From Betaproteobacteria bacterium (GTDB taxonomy: Bacteria; Pseudomonadota; Gammaproteobacteria; Burkholderiales; Rhodocyclaceae), in the NCBI GenBank assembly GCA_009779265.1, contig WREP01000009.1:1-64000 (forward strand): DNA of 64,000 bases. Reading direction: 5' to 3'. Of this stretch, positions 18,899-26,796 are shown piece after piece. A model generated the notes under the pieces. The model saw only the letters and a program-made list of their open reading frames with translations. It was not told where the DNA came from and made no database searches. Within the stretch, counting starts at the first letter, position 1. Every line of letters begins with the position of its first letter. Made by a program: the position numbers and the translations under genes.

Positions 18899-20848
18899 TC
18901 AGATATCCGCCTCGACCAGCCCGCCGTCCTTTTCCATCCACGCCCGCCGCCCGGCGGCTTCGCCTTTGCCCATGAGCAGGTTGAAGGTGGCGGTCATTTC
19001 GGCGATGGTCTGGCGGTTGGCGGTGAATGGCACCAGGCGGCGGGTGTCAGGGCAGAGGGTGGTTTCCCACAACTGGTCGGGATTCATCTCGCCCAAGCCC
19101 TTGAAGCGGGAGACGGTGAGTTTGTTTTCGGCGATGCCTTCGTCGCGTAGTTTTTGCAGGGTCTGTTCTTTTTCCGCTTCGTCGAGGCAGTAAATTTTGC
19201 GCGTGTGGCCGCGCGCTTCGACGTCGACGCGGAACAGCGGCGGCTGGGCGACGTGGATGTGGCCGCGCTCGATCAGGGCCGGAAAATGCTTGAGGAAGAG
19301 CGTGAATAGCAGCACCTGGATGTGGCTGCCGTCCACGTCGGCGTCGGACATGACGATGATGCGCCCGTAGCGCAGGCCGGAGAGGTCGACCGCGTCGATT
19401 TGCTCCAGGCCGTGCGGATCGACGCCGACGGCAACGGCGATGTCATGCACCTCGTTGTTCCTGAATAACTGGTCGCGCTCGACTTCCCAGGTATTCAGCA
19501 CCTTGCCGCGCAGCGGCAGCACCGCCTGGGTTTCCTTGTCGCGCCCCTGCTTGGCCGAGCCGCCGGCCGAATCGCCCTCGACGAGAAAAATTTCGTTGCG
19601 GGCGATGTCGTCCGATTCGCAATCGGTGAGTTTGCCGGGCAGGGTGGCGATGCCGGAGGATTTTTTCTTCTCGACCTTTTGCGTCGATTTCATGCGGTTT
19701 TGCGCCGCCTTGACGGCCAGTTCGGCGATTTTCCTGCCGTAGTCGGCGTGCCCGTTGAGCCACGACTCGAAGGGATCGCGCACCATTTGCGAAACCAGTT
19801 TGTAGGCGTCGCGGCTGGTCAGTTTTTCCTTGATCTGCCCCTGGAATTGCGGGTCGAGCACCTTGGCCGAGAGGAGAAAGGTCATCTTGCCGCAGACATC
19901 TTCCTGCGCCAGCTTGACCTTGGCCGGCAGGATGGCGTGGTGCTCGGCGAAGCTTTTCACCGCGTCGAAAACGCCGGCCTTCAGCCCGGCCTCGTGGGTG
20001 CCGCCGTCGAGCGTCGGGATCAGGTTGACATAGGATTCCGGCTTGCCGCCGCCTTCCTCGAACCAGGCCAGCGCCCAGGCAGCGCCTTCGCCGATGGCGA
20101 AGCCGTTGGCCGCGTCGATGGTCTTTTCGCCGACGAAAACCGGCGCCACCGGCTGGCCGGCCATCATTTCGTTCAAGTAGTCGGCCATGCCGTTCTGGTA
20201 GCGCCAAGTCTTCTTTTCCTGGCCCTCGATTTCCAGCTCGACGGTGACATTGGGCATGAGCACGGCCTTGGAGCGCAGCAGATGTTCCAGTTGGCCGAGA
20301 TTGACCTTGGCCGAGTCGAAATAGCGGGCATCGGGCCAGACGCGCACCGTCGTTCCGCTGGCGCGCGGGCCGCAATCGGCGAGACGGGCCAGGGGCTCGA
20401 CGACGCTGCCGGCGGCGAAGGCGATGCGATACAAGCCGCCGCCGCGCCGGATTTCGACTTCCAGCCGCGTCGACAGCGCATTGGTTACCGAAACGCCGAC
20501 GCCGTGCAGGCCGCCGGAAAAACGGTAGGCATTGCCCGCCGCGGTCTTGTTGAACTTGCCACCGGCGTGTAGCTTGCAGAACACCAGTTCAACCGCCGGC
20601 CGTCCTTCTTCCGGGTGCATCTCGACCGGGATGCCGCGGCCGTTGTCGGCCACCTCGATGCTGCCGTCGGCACGCAGCGTCACCGCAATCTTTTTGGCGA
20701 AACCGGCCAGCGCCTCATCGGCGGCATTGTCGATGACTTCCTGCACGATATGGGTCGGGCAGGCGGTCCGGGTGTACATCCCCGGCCGTTCCTTGACGGG
20801 TTCGAGATCCTTGAGGACGCGGATGGAGGCGGCGGAGTAATCGGTCAT
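18899..20848 (-). CDS. parE: DNA topoisomerase IV subunit B
   Basis: GyrB/ParE family: IEVADNGRGIPVEMHPEE, GGLHGVGVSVTNALS, LVEGDSAGGSAKQGRD, SDADVDGSHI; 649 aa. Confidence 0.96.
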   Translation of the reverse strand: MTDYSAASIRVLKDLEPVKERPGMYTRTACPTHIVQEVIDNAADEALAGFAKKIAVTLRADGSIEVADNGRGIPVEMHPEEGRPAVELVFCKLHAGGKFNKTAAGNAYRFSGGLHGVGVSVTNALSTRLEVEIRRGGGLYRIAFAAGSVVEPLARLADCGPRASGTTVRVWPDARYFDSAKVNLGQLEHLLRSKAVLMPNVTVELEIEGQEKKTWRYQNGMADYLNEMMAGQPVAPVFVGEKTIDAANGFAIGEGAAWALAWFEEGGGKPESYVNLIPTLDGGTHEAGLKAGVFDAVKSFAEHHAILPAKVKLAQEDVCGKMTFLLSAKVLDPQFQGQIKEKLTSRDAYKLVSQMVRDPFESWLNGHADYGRKIAELAVKAAQNRMKSTQKVEKKKSSGIATLPGKLTDCESDDIARNEIFLVEGDSAGGSAKQGRDKETQAVLPLRGKVLNTWEVERDQLFRNNEVHDIAVAVGVDPHGLEQIDAVDLSGLRYGRIIVMSDADVDGSHIQVLLFTLFLKHFPALIERGHIHVAQPPLFRVDVEARGHTRKIYCLDEAEKEQTLQKLRDEGIAENKLTVSRFKGLGEMNPDQLWETTLCPDTRRLVPFTANRQTIAEMTATFNLLMGKGEAAGRRAWMEKDGGLVEADI

Positions 20849-20923
20849 GAGCGGTACGGGAGCGATGATTCGTGGAGCGGCGGGGATTTTACCGCTTTCC
20901 CCGGATCTCGCCGGGTTCAGGCT

Positions 20924-22141
20924 TCACTCACCCGCCTTGAAGTTGTAAACCGTGCGGATTCTTTCAATGACTTCCACCGTCGGCTGGATGTGCGAAAGAA
21001 TCTCGTCCATGTTCTTGTAGACCATCGGCGATTCATCCAGGGTATTGCGCTGGACCGAGGTCGAGAAAACGCCTTTCATCTCGGCGTGGAATTCATCCAG
21101 GGACAGGGTATTGAACGCCTTGGTGCGGCTCATCAAGCGGCCCGCCCCGTGCGGCGCGGAATAGTTCCACTCGGCGTTGCCCTTGCCGACGCAAAGCAGG
21201 CTGCCGTCGCGCATGTTGATCGGGATCAGCAGATGTTCCCCCGCCTTGGCGGAAACGGAGCCTTTGCGCAAGATCATCGCTGCCGTGTCGATGTAATTGT
21301 GGATGGTGGTGAAGCGGTCCGTTTCGGCCAGCCCCATGCCGTCCAGGATGACTTCCGTCATCGCCTGCCGGTTGAGAACCGCGAAACGCTGGACGATGCG
21401 CATGTCGTGCAGGTAATCGTCGAAAAGATCATCCGCGGCGTAGGTCAAATCCTTGGGAATATCCGTGCCGGGTTTCAGGCTTTGTAGCGTTGCCTCGATT
21501 TCCTGTTCGCGTCCTTCGGCTTTCAATGTGGCGATGGTTTCCTGCACCGCCTCTTTGGCCGGGCCGCTCAGGCGGTCGAAAGCCTGTTTCTGATACCAGG
21601 TGGCGACCTCCTGCCCAAGGTGGCGGCTGCCGGAATGCACGACCAAGTAGAGCGCCCCGTCATCGGCGCGGCCCAACTCGATGAAATGGTTGCCCCCGCC
21701 CAGCGTGCCGATGCTCAAGCGCGCGCGGCCCACATTGACGCGCTCGGCGCAGCGCAATTTATCCAGGTCGATGGCCGCGTTCAGGGCGTGATGGCTTTTG
21801 CGGATGCCGCGCCCGGACGGGATTTCCGCCCGGATCAGGCGGTCGAGTCTGGCGAAATCCAGGTCGCGCCCGGCCGGATTTTTCCAACTGATTCGCACGG
21901 TTTCCATGCCGCAGCCGATATCGACGCCGACCATGCCCGGCACGATCTTGTCGGTAATGGTCATGGTCGTGCCGATGGTGCAGCCTTTTCCGGCATGAAC
22001 GTCCGGCATGATACGAATCCGGCTGGCCGCGAATTCCGCGCGGTCGCAGACCGCCTTGATCTGCTTGAATGCCTCGGGTTCCAGTTCCCCGCAATAGCAG
22101 AGGGCGGTGTTGTGGGTGCCTTTTACTTCGATCATGGTCAT
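20924..22141 (-). CDS. rtcB: RtcB-family RNA ligase
   Basis: IMPDVHAGKGCTIGTTM, GMVGVDIGCGMETV, GTLGGGNHFIEL, VHSGSRHLG, SAPHGAGRLMSR: RtcB signature motifs. Confidence 0.95.
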   Translation of the reverse strand: MTMIEVKGTHNTALCYCGELEPEAFKQIKAVCDRAEFAASRIRIMPDVHAGKGCTIGTTMTITDKIVPGMVGVDIGCGMETVRISWKNPAGRDLDFARLDRLIRAEIPSGRGIRKSHHALNAAIDLDKLRCAERVNVGRARLSIGTLGGGNHFIELGRADDGALYLVVHSGSRHLGQEVATWYQKQAFDRLSGPAKEAVQETIATLKAEGREQEIEATLQSLKPGTDIPKDLTYAADDLFDDYLHDMRIVQRFAVLNRQAMTEVILDGMGLAETDRFTTIHNYIDTAAMILRKGSVSAKAGEHLLIPINMRDGSLLCVGKGNAEWNYSAPHGAGRLMSRTKAFNTLSLDEFHAEMKGVFSTSVQRNTLDESPMVYKNMDEILSHIQPTVEVIERIRTVYNFKAGE

Positions 22142-22551
22142 TACTCCGGAATGTTGTTTTTTAGAGCAGCCAGCCGTGCCAGCTTCCGTTGCTTTCCTTC
22201 CTCGCTGACGCGCCGCACTTCCACCTTGCGCCGGCGTTCCTTGACGCGGCAGGCAAGGCAGCGGACGGCGGTGGTATCCATGGATTTGCGCATGGTTTCA
22301 TACCACCATTTTTGATCCTTGGCTCGCCAAACGCAGGAAGCGCCGCAATCCTTGCAAATGAAAGGTTTGTCCTCATAGTAATACTTGCCTTTTTCATAGA
22401 CGACAGGCAGCAGTTTTGCGAACCATTCAAAATATTCCTCGACTAGATTCAAGCGGGAAGCATCAACCGGTACGTGGTCGAGAACCCCGGAATTGCGTCG
22501 CCTTTCCTGTTGGCGAATTTTTCGCGCCGAAACTTTATTACGCGATTTCAT
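22141..22551 (-). CDS. Zinc-ribbon protein translationally coupled to rtcB
   Basis: CKDCGASCVWRAKDQKWWYET and CLACR motifs; TAATG overlap with rtcB. Confidence 0.75.
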   Translation of the reverse strand: MKSRNKVSARKIRQQERRRNSGVLDHVPVDASRLNLVEEYFEWFAKLLPVVYEKGKYYYEDKPFICKDCGASCVWRAKDQKWWYETMRKSMDTTAVRCLACRVKERRRKVEVRRVSEEGKQRKLARLAALKNNIPE

Positions 22552-22613
22552 AACTTTTCCTTTCGCCCCGGATGAGGCGGAGACAAAATTCCTTGTCCCC
22601 GCCGTTCCTTCAA

Positions 22614-23753
22614 TTACCCCGCCTTCAAAGTCACCAAACCGTTCAGCACCTGATCCAGGCCACCGAAGACCGAGATGCGGTCGATGCGTTCGGCCACCCG
22701 TTCCAGGGTTTCCAGTTCCTTCAGCCGCAAGGCCACCGGATTGTCTTCCATGACCTTGGCGGTGTTCAAGAGCGAGCGGGTCGCGGCGGTTTCCTCGCGG
22801 CGGCGGATGACGTTGGCTTCCGCCGACTTCGCCGCTTCCACCACGCGGGCGAGGATTTCCTTCATGTCGCCCGGCAGCACGATGTCACGCACGCCGAGGC
22901 TGCCGACCTCGATGCCGAAACCATTCATCTTCGTCCTGACATGCGCGGCAACCATCTCGTCGATATCCTGTTTGTTTTCCAGGATCGCGTCGATGCTGCG
23001 GGTGCCGACGGCGGCGCGCAGGCCGAACTGCAATTCCCGGTACAGGTAATCGGCGGGCTTGCCGACCTCGGCAAACGCCTTTTGCACGTCGGTGTAACGC
23101 CAGCTCGCCACGAGATTGATGCGCAGGCCCACACGATCCTTGCTCATGATCTCCTGGCCGCTCACTTCCATGACTTGCAAGCGCGTATCGACCAGTTCGA
23201 CCCGAACGTCGCGATTGAAGCGCCAGAAAGCCCTCAAGCCCGGTTCGAGCAAGGCCGCGATTTGCCCGTCGATGCTCAACACGCCGACATGGTAGGCCGG
23301 AACTTGAACGAACAAAACGCCATCCAGCCCCGTTACCGCGCGGCCTTTCGGCGTGGCCGGGTTGATCTGGGCCGCCAGCGCGCCGGGCAATTCCGCGCCC
23401 GCTTCGAGGTCGAAACGTTCCAGCCGGTGCGTTTTCATCCCTTTCCAGATGAAACGCCGCGCGCCGGGCGGCAAAACCTCGACCGGAACCTCGTTTTCAA
23501 AACGCAAACCGGCCTCGTTGCTGGCGAGCGTCATGACGACGAAGTGCTTTTCCGCTTGCGCCGGATCGTTTTGCAGCAGGTAGTCGACGAGCGGCTCGGC
23601 AGGCATCACCGAATCCTGCGCCCAAGCGTTGACTTCCGCCTTGCCGCCGAAGGGCCAGAAGCGGTAACGCCCCGGTTCCAGAATGGCGCGAAAATCGCCG
23701 TCCCGCGTCAGGATGCCTTTTTCATTCACCCGCACGATAAATTTTTGCAACAT
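22614..23753 (-). CDS. SPFH/band-7 (slipin) family protein
   Basis: Band-7 pattern (RINLVASWRYTDVQKAFAEV...LYRELQFGLRAAVGTRSIDAILENKQDIDE...GVRDIVLPGDMKEILARVVEAAKSAEANVIRRREETAATRSLLNTAKVMEDNPVALRLKELETLERVAERI); start at MLQKFIVRV preceded by AGAGGAAG. Confidence 0.85.
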   Translation of the reverse strand: MLQKFIVRVNEKGILTRDGDFRAILEPGRYRFWPFGGKAEVNAWAQDSVMPAEPLVDYLLQNDPAQAEKHFVVMTLASNEAGLRFENEVPVEVLPPGARRFIWKGMKTHRLERFDLEAGAELPGALAAQINPATPKGRAVTGLDGVLFVQVPAYHVGVLSIDGQIAALLEPGLRAFWRFNRDVRVELVDTRLQVMEVSGQEIMSKDRVGLRINLVASWRYTDVQKAFAEVGKPADYLYRELQFGLRAAVGTRSIDAILENKQDIDEMVAAHVRTKMNGFGIEVGSLGVRDIVLPGDMKEILARVVEAAKSAEANVIRRREETAATRSLLNTAKVMEDNPVALRLKELETLERVAERIDRISVFGGLDQVLNGLVTLKAG

Positions 23754-24014
23754 TTTCTTCTTCCTCTCATAAAGTGCCGGCCTTGCCGGCCCGGCGGACG
23801 CTTCTTTCGATGCGGCGGGGGCGGTTGATGGGGCGGCGGCGGAATCCGGCTTCCGCCGGATGGACGATGCCGCCATCCGGCAAAACCTTCTCCCGTCCCG
23901 CGCCAGCAACCGTGCCCGTCGCACGGGCCGAATGTCTGGCCGGGCCGGCGGCGAAGGTTTTCGCAAACCCCCGCGGCCGGCGGGTACTACGACGTACAAA
24001 GCCGTTTCAGGGCT

Positions 24015-24087
24015 TTTTTGGAGCGGGAGTCGAACCCGCGACAGATCGGTTATGCGCCGATTGCTCTACCCATTGAGCTATCCAAAT
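24015..24087 (-). ncRNA. tRNA-like module (complete cloverleaf, CAU anticodon, non-canonical G33) in the rtc operon leader
   Basis: ATTTGGA TA GCTC-AATGGGTA-GAGC A ATCGG-CGCATAA-CCGAT CTGTC GCGGG-TTCGACT-CCCGC TCCAAAA A; all stems pair except A1-A72; no encoded CCA. Confidence 0.75.
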
Positions 24088-24133
24088 GGCGTGCAATCGG
24101 GAATCGAACCCAACGAAGCAACCATGCTTGCAC
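24087..24133 (-). ncRNA. Minimal tRNA-like module (acceptor stem + mini-hairpin + T-arm, ends GCCA) in the rtc operon leader
   Basis: GTGCAA-AGCA/TGCT mini hairpin region-TTGGG TTCGATT CCCGA-TTGCAC-G-CCA on the minus strand; abuts the second module. Confidence 0.6.
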
Positions 24134-24265
24134 CTGGTGGTCACATTGCCCTGAGCGGGCGGCATACGCGAAGGCGACGTTGCAAGCGGCTCTCGCGCAC
24201 CGGTGGGGCTGTGGAACCCCTGACCTGTCATCCCTGCTCAAAACTGTTGTGTCCGCTGTCTCTAC

Positions 24266-24282
24266 AGCAGGGGGCGTGCCAG
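24266..24282 (-). promoter_or_regulatory. Sigma54-type promoter for the tRNA-like leader / slipin-rtcB operon
   Basis: Minus strand CTGGCACG-CCCC-CTGCT versus consensus YTGGCACG-N4-TTGCW: one mismatch in the -12 element; RtcR (sigma54 activator) is encoded divergently. Confidence 0.8.
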
Positions 24283-24360
24283 AGCGGGGGAGTGGTTCAT
24301 AACCTATTGATATTATTTATTAAACTCGCGTCTGGCGGGCTGTTTTGTGTTTCCCGTACC

Positions 24361-24405
24361 TTGATAAAATTATCTTGTGATATAAAAATGTATCTAAAGA
24401 TATAA
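24361..24405. promoter_or_regulatory. AT-rich cluster of GATA/TATC inverted half-sites, candidate RtcR upstream activating region and rtcR promoter
   Basis: TTGATAAAATTATCTTGTGATATAAAAATGTATCTAAAGATATAAT; ~80-120 bp upstream of the sigma54 site. Confidence 0.4.
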
Positions 24406-24437
24406 TCGTTTGACGCGGGCAGAAGAGGTAAGGCGGC

Positions 24438-26081
24438 ATGAAAAAAACCGTGGTCTTTGGCTTTCTCGGCGTCAAGCTCGACGCCATGGGCGGCTTCAAC
24501 CTGCAAAAGCGCATGGGCCGATGGCGTCCCACCGTCGGCTTGTGCAGCCAGCCGGATTTCCCCGTGCATCGGCTGGAACTGCTGCACAACCCGCGCGACA
24601 AGGCGCTGGCCGGGCGCATTGTCGATGATATTGGCGCGATATCGCCGGCAACCGGCGTGCGGCCGTTTGAACTGGCGCTGACCAATCCCTGGGATTTCGA
24701 GGAGGTCTATACCAAGCTGCGCGATTTTTCGCTGGGATATGAATTCGATATCGACCGCGAAGACTATTTCGTGCACATCACCACCGGCACCCACGTGGTG
24801 CAAATCTGCTGCTTCCTGCTGACCGAGGCGCATCATTTTCCCGGCCGCCTCATCCAGACCATGCCGCGCCGCAACCGGGAAGAAGAGGAGGAAGCGGGCG
24901 GCAGGCCCGCCGGATTCGTCGATGTCATCGACCTCGACCTTTCCCGTTATGACCAGATCGCGCAGCGTTTCCGCCGCGAGCAGGCTGATGCGATCAGTCA
25001 TCTGAAATCCGGCATCACCACGAAAAACGCGGCTTTCAACGTCATGATCGAGCAGATCGAGCGCGTGGCCGGGCGCTCGCGCGCCCCCATGCTGCTGACC
25101 GGGCCGACCGGCGCGGGCAAGTCCTTTCTGGCGCGGCGCGTTTTCGAGTTGAAACAGGCGCGGCAGAAACTGAAAGGGCGCTTCGTCGAAGTCAATTGCG
25201 CGACCTTGCGCGGCGATTCCGCCATGTCCGCCCTGTTCGGCCACGTCAAGGGCGCATTCACTGGCGCGTTGAGCGAACGGGCGGGCCTGCTGCGCCAGGC
25301 GGATGGCGGCGTGCTCTTCCTCGATGAAATTGGCGAACTCGGGATGGACGAGCAGGCGATGCTGCTCAAGGCCATCGAGGACAAGCGTTTTCCGCCCTTC
25401 GGCAGCGACAGCGAAACAGAGAGCGATTTTCAACTCATCGCCGGAACCAACCGCGACCTGCGCGAACGCATCCGCGAAGGCCGCTTCCGGGCGGATTTAT
25501 ATGCCCGCATCAATCTTTGGACTTTCCGGCTGCCCGCGCTGGCGGAGCGCCCGGAAGACATCGAACCCAACCTGGACTACGAACTCGCCCGCTATGCCCG
25601 CGACTGCGGCGTGCAGGCGCGTTTCAACGTCGAGGCGCGCCGCCGTTATCTCGCTTTCGCCTGCGCGCCGGAAACGCGCTGGCCGGGCAATTTCCGCGAA
25701 CTTACCGCCAGCGTCACCCGCCTGGCGACGCTGGCGACCAATGGCCGCATCACCGAGGCCGATGTCGCCGAGGAAATCGGCCGCCTGCGCGCCGCCTGGA
25801 ACGACACATGGCAATCGCCCGATAGCGTGGAAAGCGCGTTGGGCAAGGAAGCCGCCGCCGAACTCGACCTCTTCGAGCGCGGCCAGCTGGAGGTTGTGCT
25901 GCAAACTTGCCAGCGGAGCAGGAGTCTTTCCGAGGCGGGACGGCTATTGTTCGCCCATTCGCGGCAACAGAAAAAACAGGCGAACGACGCCGACCGGCTA
26001 CGAAAATACCTGCTGCGCTTCGGGCTGGATTGGGAAACGGCGCGGGAGATGGAAAAGAGCCTTCCTGATGCGGTGGGCTGA
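24438..26081 (+). CDS. rtcR: RtcR: sigma54-dependent activator of RNA-repair operon (CARF + AAA+ + HTH)
   Basis: MKKTVVFGFLGVKLDAM... RtcR N-terminal domain, GPTGAGKS Walker A, GAFTGAL sigma54-contact loop, VLFLDEIGEL Walker B. Confidence 0.96.
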   Translation: MKKTVVFGFLGVKLDAMGGFNLQKRMGRWRPTVGLCSQPDFPVHRLELLHNPRDKALAGRIVDDIGAISPATGVRPFELALTNPWDFEEVYTKLRDFSLGYEFDIDREDYFVHITTGTHVVQICCFLLTEAHHFPGRLIQTMPRRNREEEEEAGGRPAGFVDVIDLDLSRYDQIAQRFRREQADAISHLKSGITTKNAAFNVMIEQIERVAGRSRAPMLLTGPTGAGKSFLARRVFELKQARQKLKGRFVEVNCATLRGDSAMSALFGHVKGAFTGALSERAGLLRQADGGVLFLDEIGELGMDEQAMLLKAIEDKRFPPFGSDSETESDFQLIAGTNRDLRERIREGRFRADLYARINLWTFRLPALAERPEDIEPNLDYELARYARDCGVQARFNVEARRRYLAFACAPETRWPGNFRELTASVTRLATLATNGRITEADVAEEIGRLRAAWNDTWQSPDSVESALGKEAAAELDLFERGQLEVVLQTCQRSRSLSEAGRLLFAHSRQQKKQANDADRLRKYLLRFGLDWETAREMEKSLPDAVG

Positions 26082-26196
26082 TTCCGGGGCGGGTGAGGGG
26101 CTGCGGCGCGTAGGGATGAATAATTATTTGCCCCTACTTGATACCCGCGCCGTGGGCTATCATTGACTTCACCTTCCTTTTAAGGGTCACGCCATC

Positions 26197-26772
26197 ATGA
26201 AAACCGCCCTGATCGCCCTGACTACCCTGTGCGCCGTATTTTTCGCGGGCGCCGTCCATGCGCAACAGAAGCCCGGCCTGTGGGAAGCGCGCACCCTCAA
26301 GATGGCGGTCGACGGCAAGGACATGCTGCCGCAGATGCGGGCCGCGCAGGAGCAGATGCGCCAATCCCTGGCCCAGATGCCGCCCGAGCAGCGCAAACAG
26401 ATGGAAGCCATGATGCCTGCGCAGAGCGACCCTACGGTGCAGCGCTTGTGCGTCACCCCCGAAATGGCCAAGAGCGACCAGGGCGTTGTGCCGCGCCAGA
26501 GTGGCTGTAGCGAACCCAAGGTCAGCCGCAGTGGCAACCGCGCTACTTTTGAGGTGACATGCAAGCAGGGGGCGAACACCACGGTCAGCAAGGGCGAGAG
26601 CGTGACCACGGGCGATCAGGTCACGAGCAAGTTTGAAACCGTCAGCACCGGGGGCGGCAGAAAGCAGGTCATGATGACCGAGATGCAGATGAGCTTCCTT
26701 GGCAGCGACTGCGGTAGCGTCAAGCCCCTCGACCAGATGAGCAAGGATGCCGGAGCGGGCGCCAAAAAGTAG
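26197..26772 (+). CDS. Exported DUF3617-family protein
   Basis: Signal peptide MKTALIALTTLCAVFFAGAVHAQ; QKPGLWEARTLKM...CVTPEMA...CSEPKVSRSGNRATFEVTC pattern. Confidence 0.75.
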   Translation: MKTALIALTTLCAVFFAGAVHAQQKPGLWEARTLKMAVDGKDMLPQMRAAQEQMRQSLAQMPPEQRKQMEAMMPAQSDPTVQRLCVTPEMAKSDQGVVPRQSGCSEPKVSRSGNRATFEVTCKQGANTTVSKGESVTTGDQVTSKFETVSTGGGRKQVMMTEMQMSFLGSDCGSVKPLDQMSKDAGAGAKK

Positions 26773-26796
26773 TCCCAACGCCGTTGATCCGCCCGG

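Noticed and set aside
23754-23999. N-terminal extension of the slipin ORF
   Set aside because: Extension is Pro/Ala/Arg-rich and lacks conservation signals; MLQKFIVRV has a good upstream AGAGGAAG and matches expected slipin start.
24007-24405. Small ORFs overlapping the rtc leader (24007-24231 -, 24018-24302 +, 23860-24405 +)
   Set aside because: They cross tRNA-like structures and the sigma54 promoter; structured RNA explains the region better.
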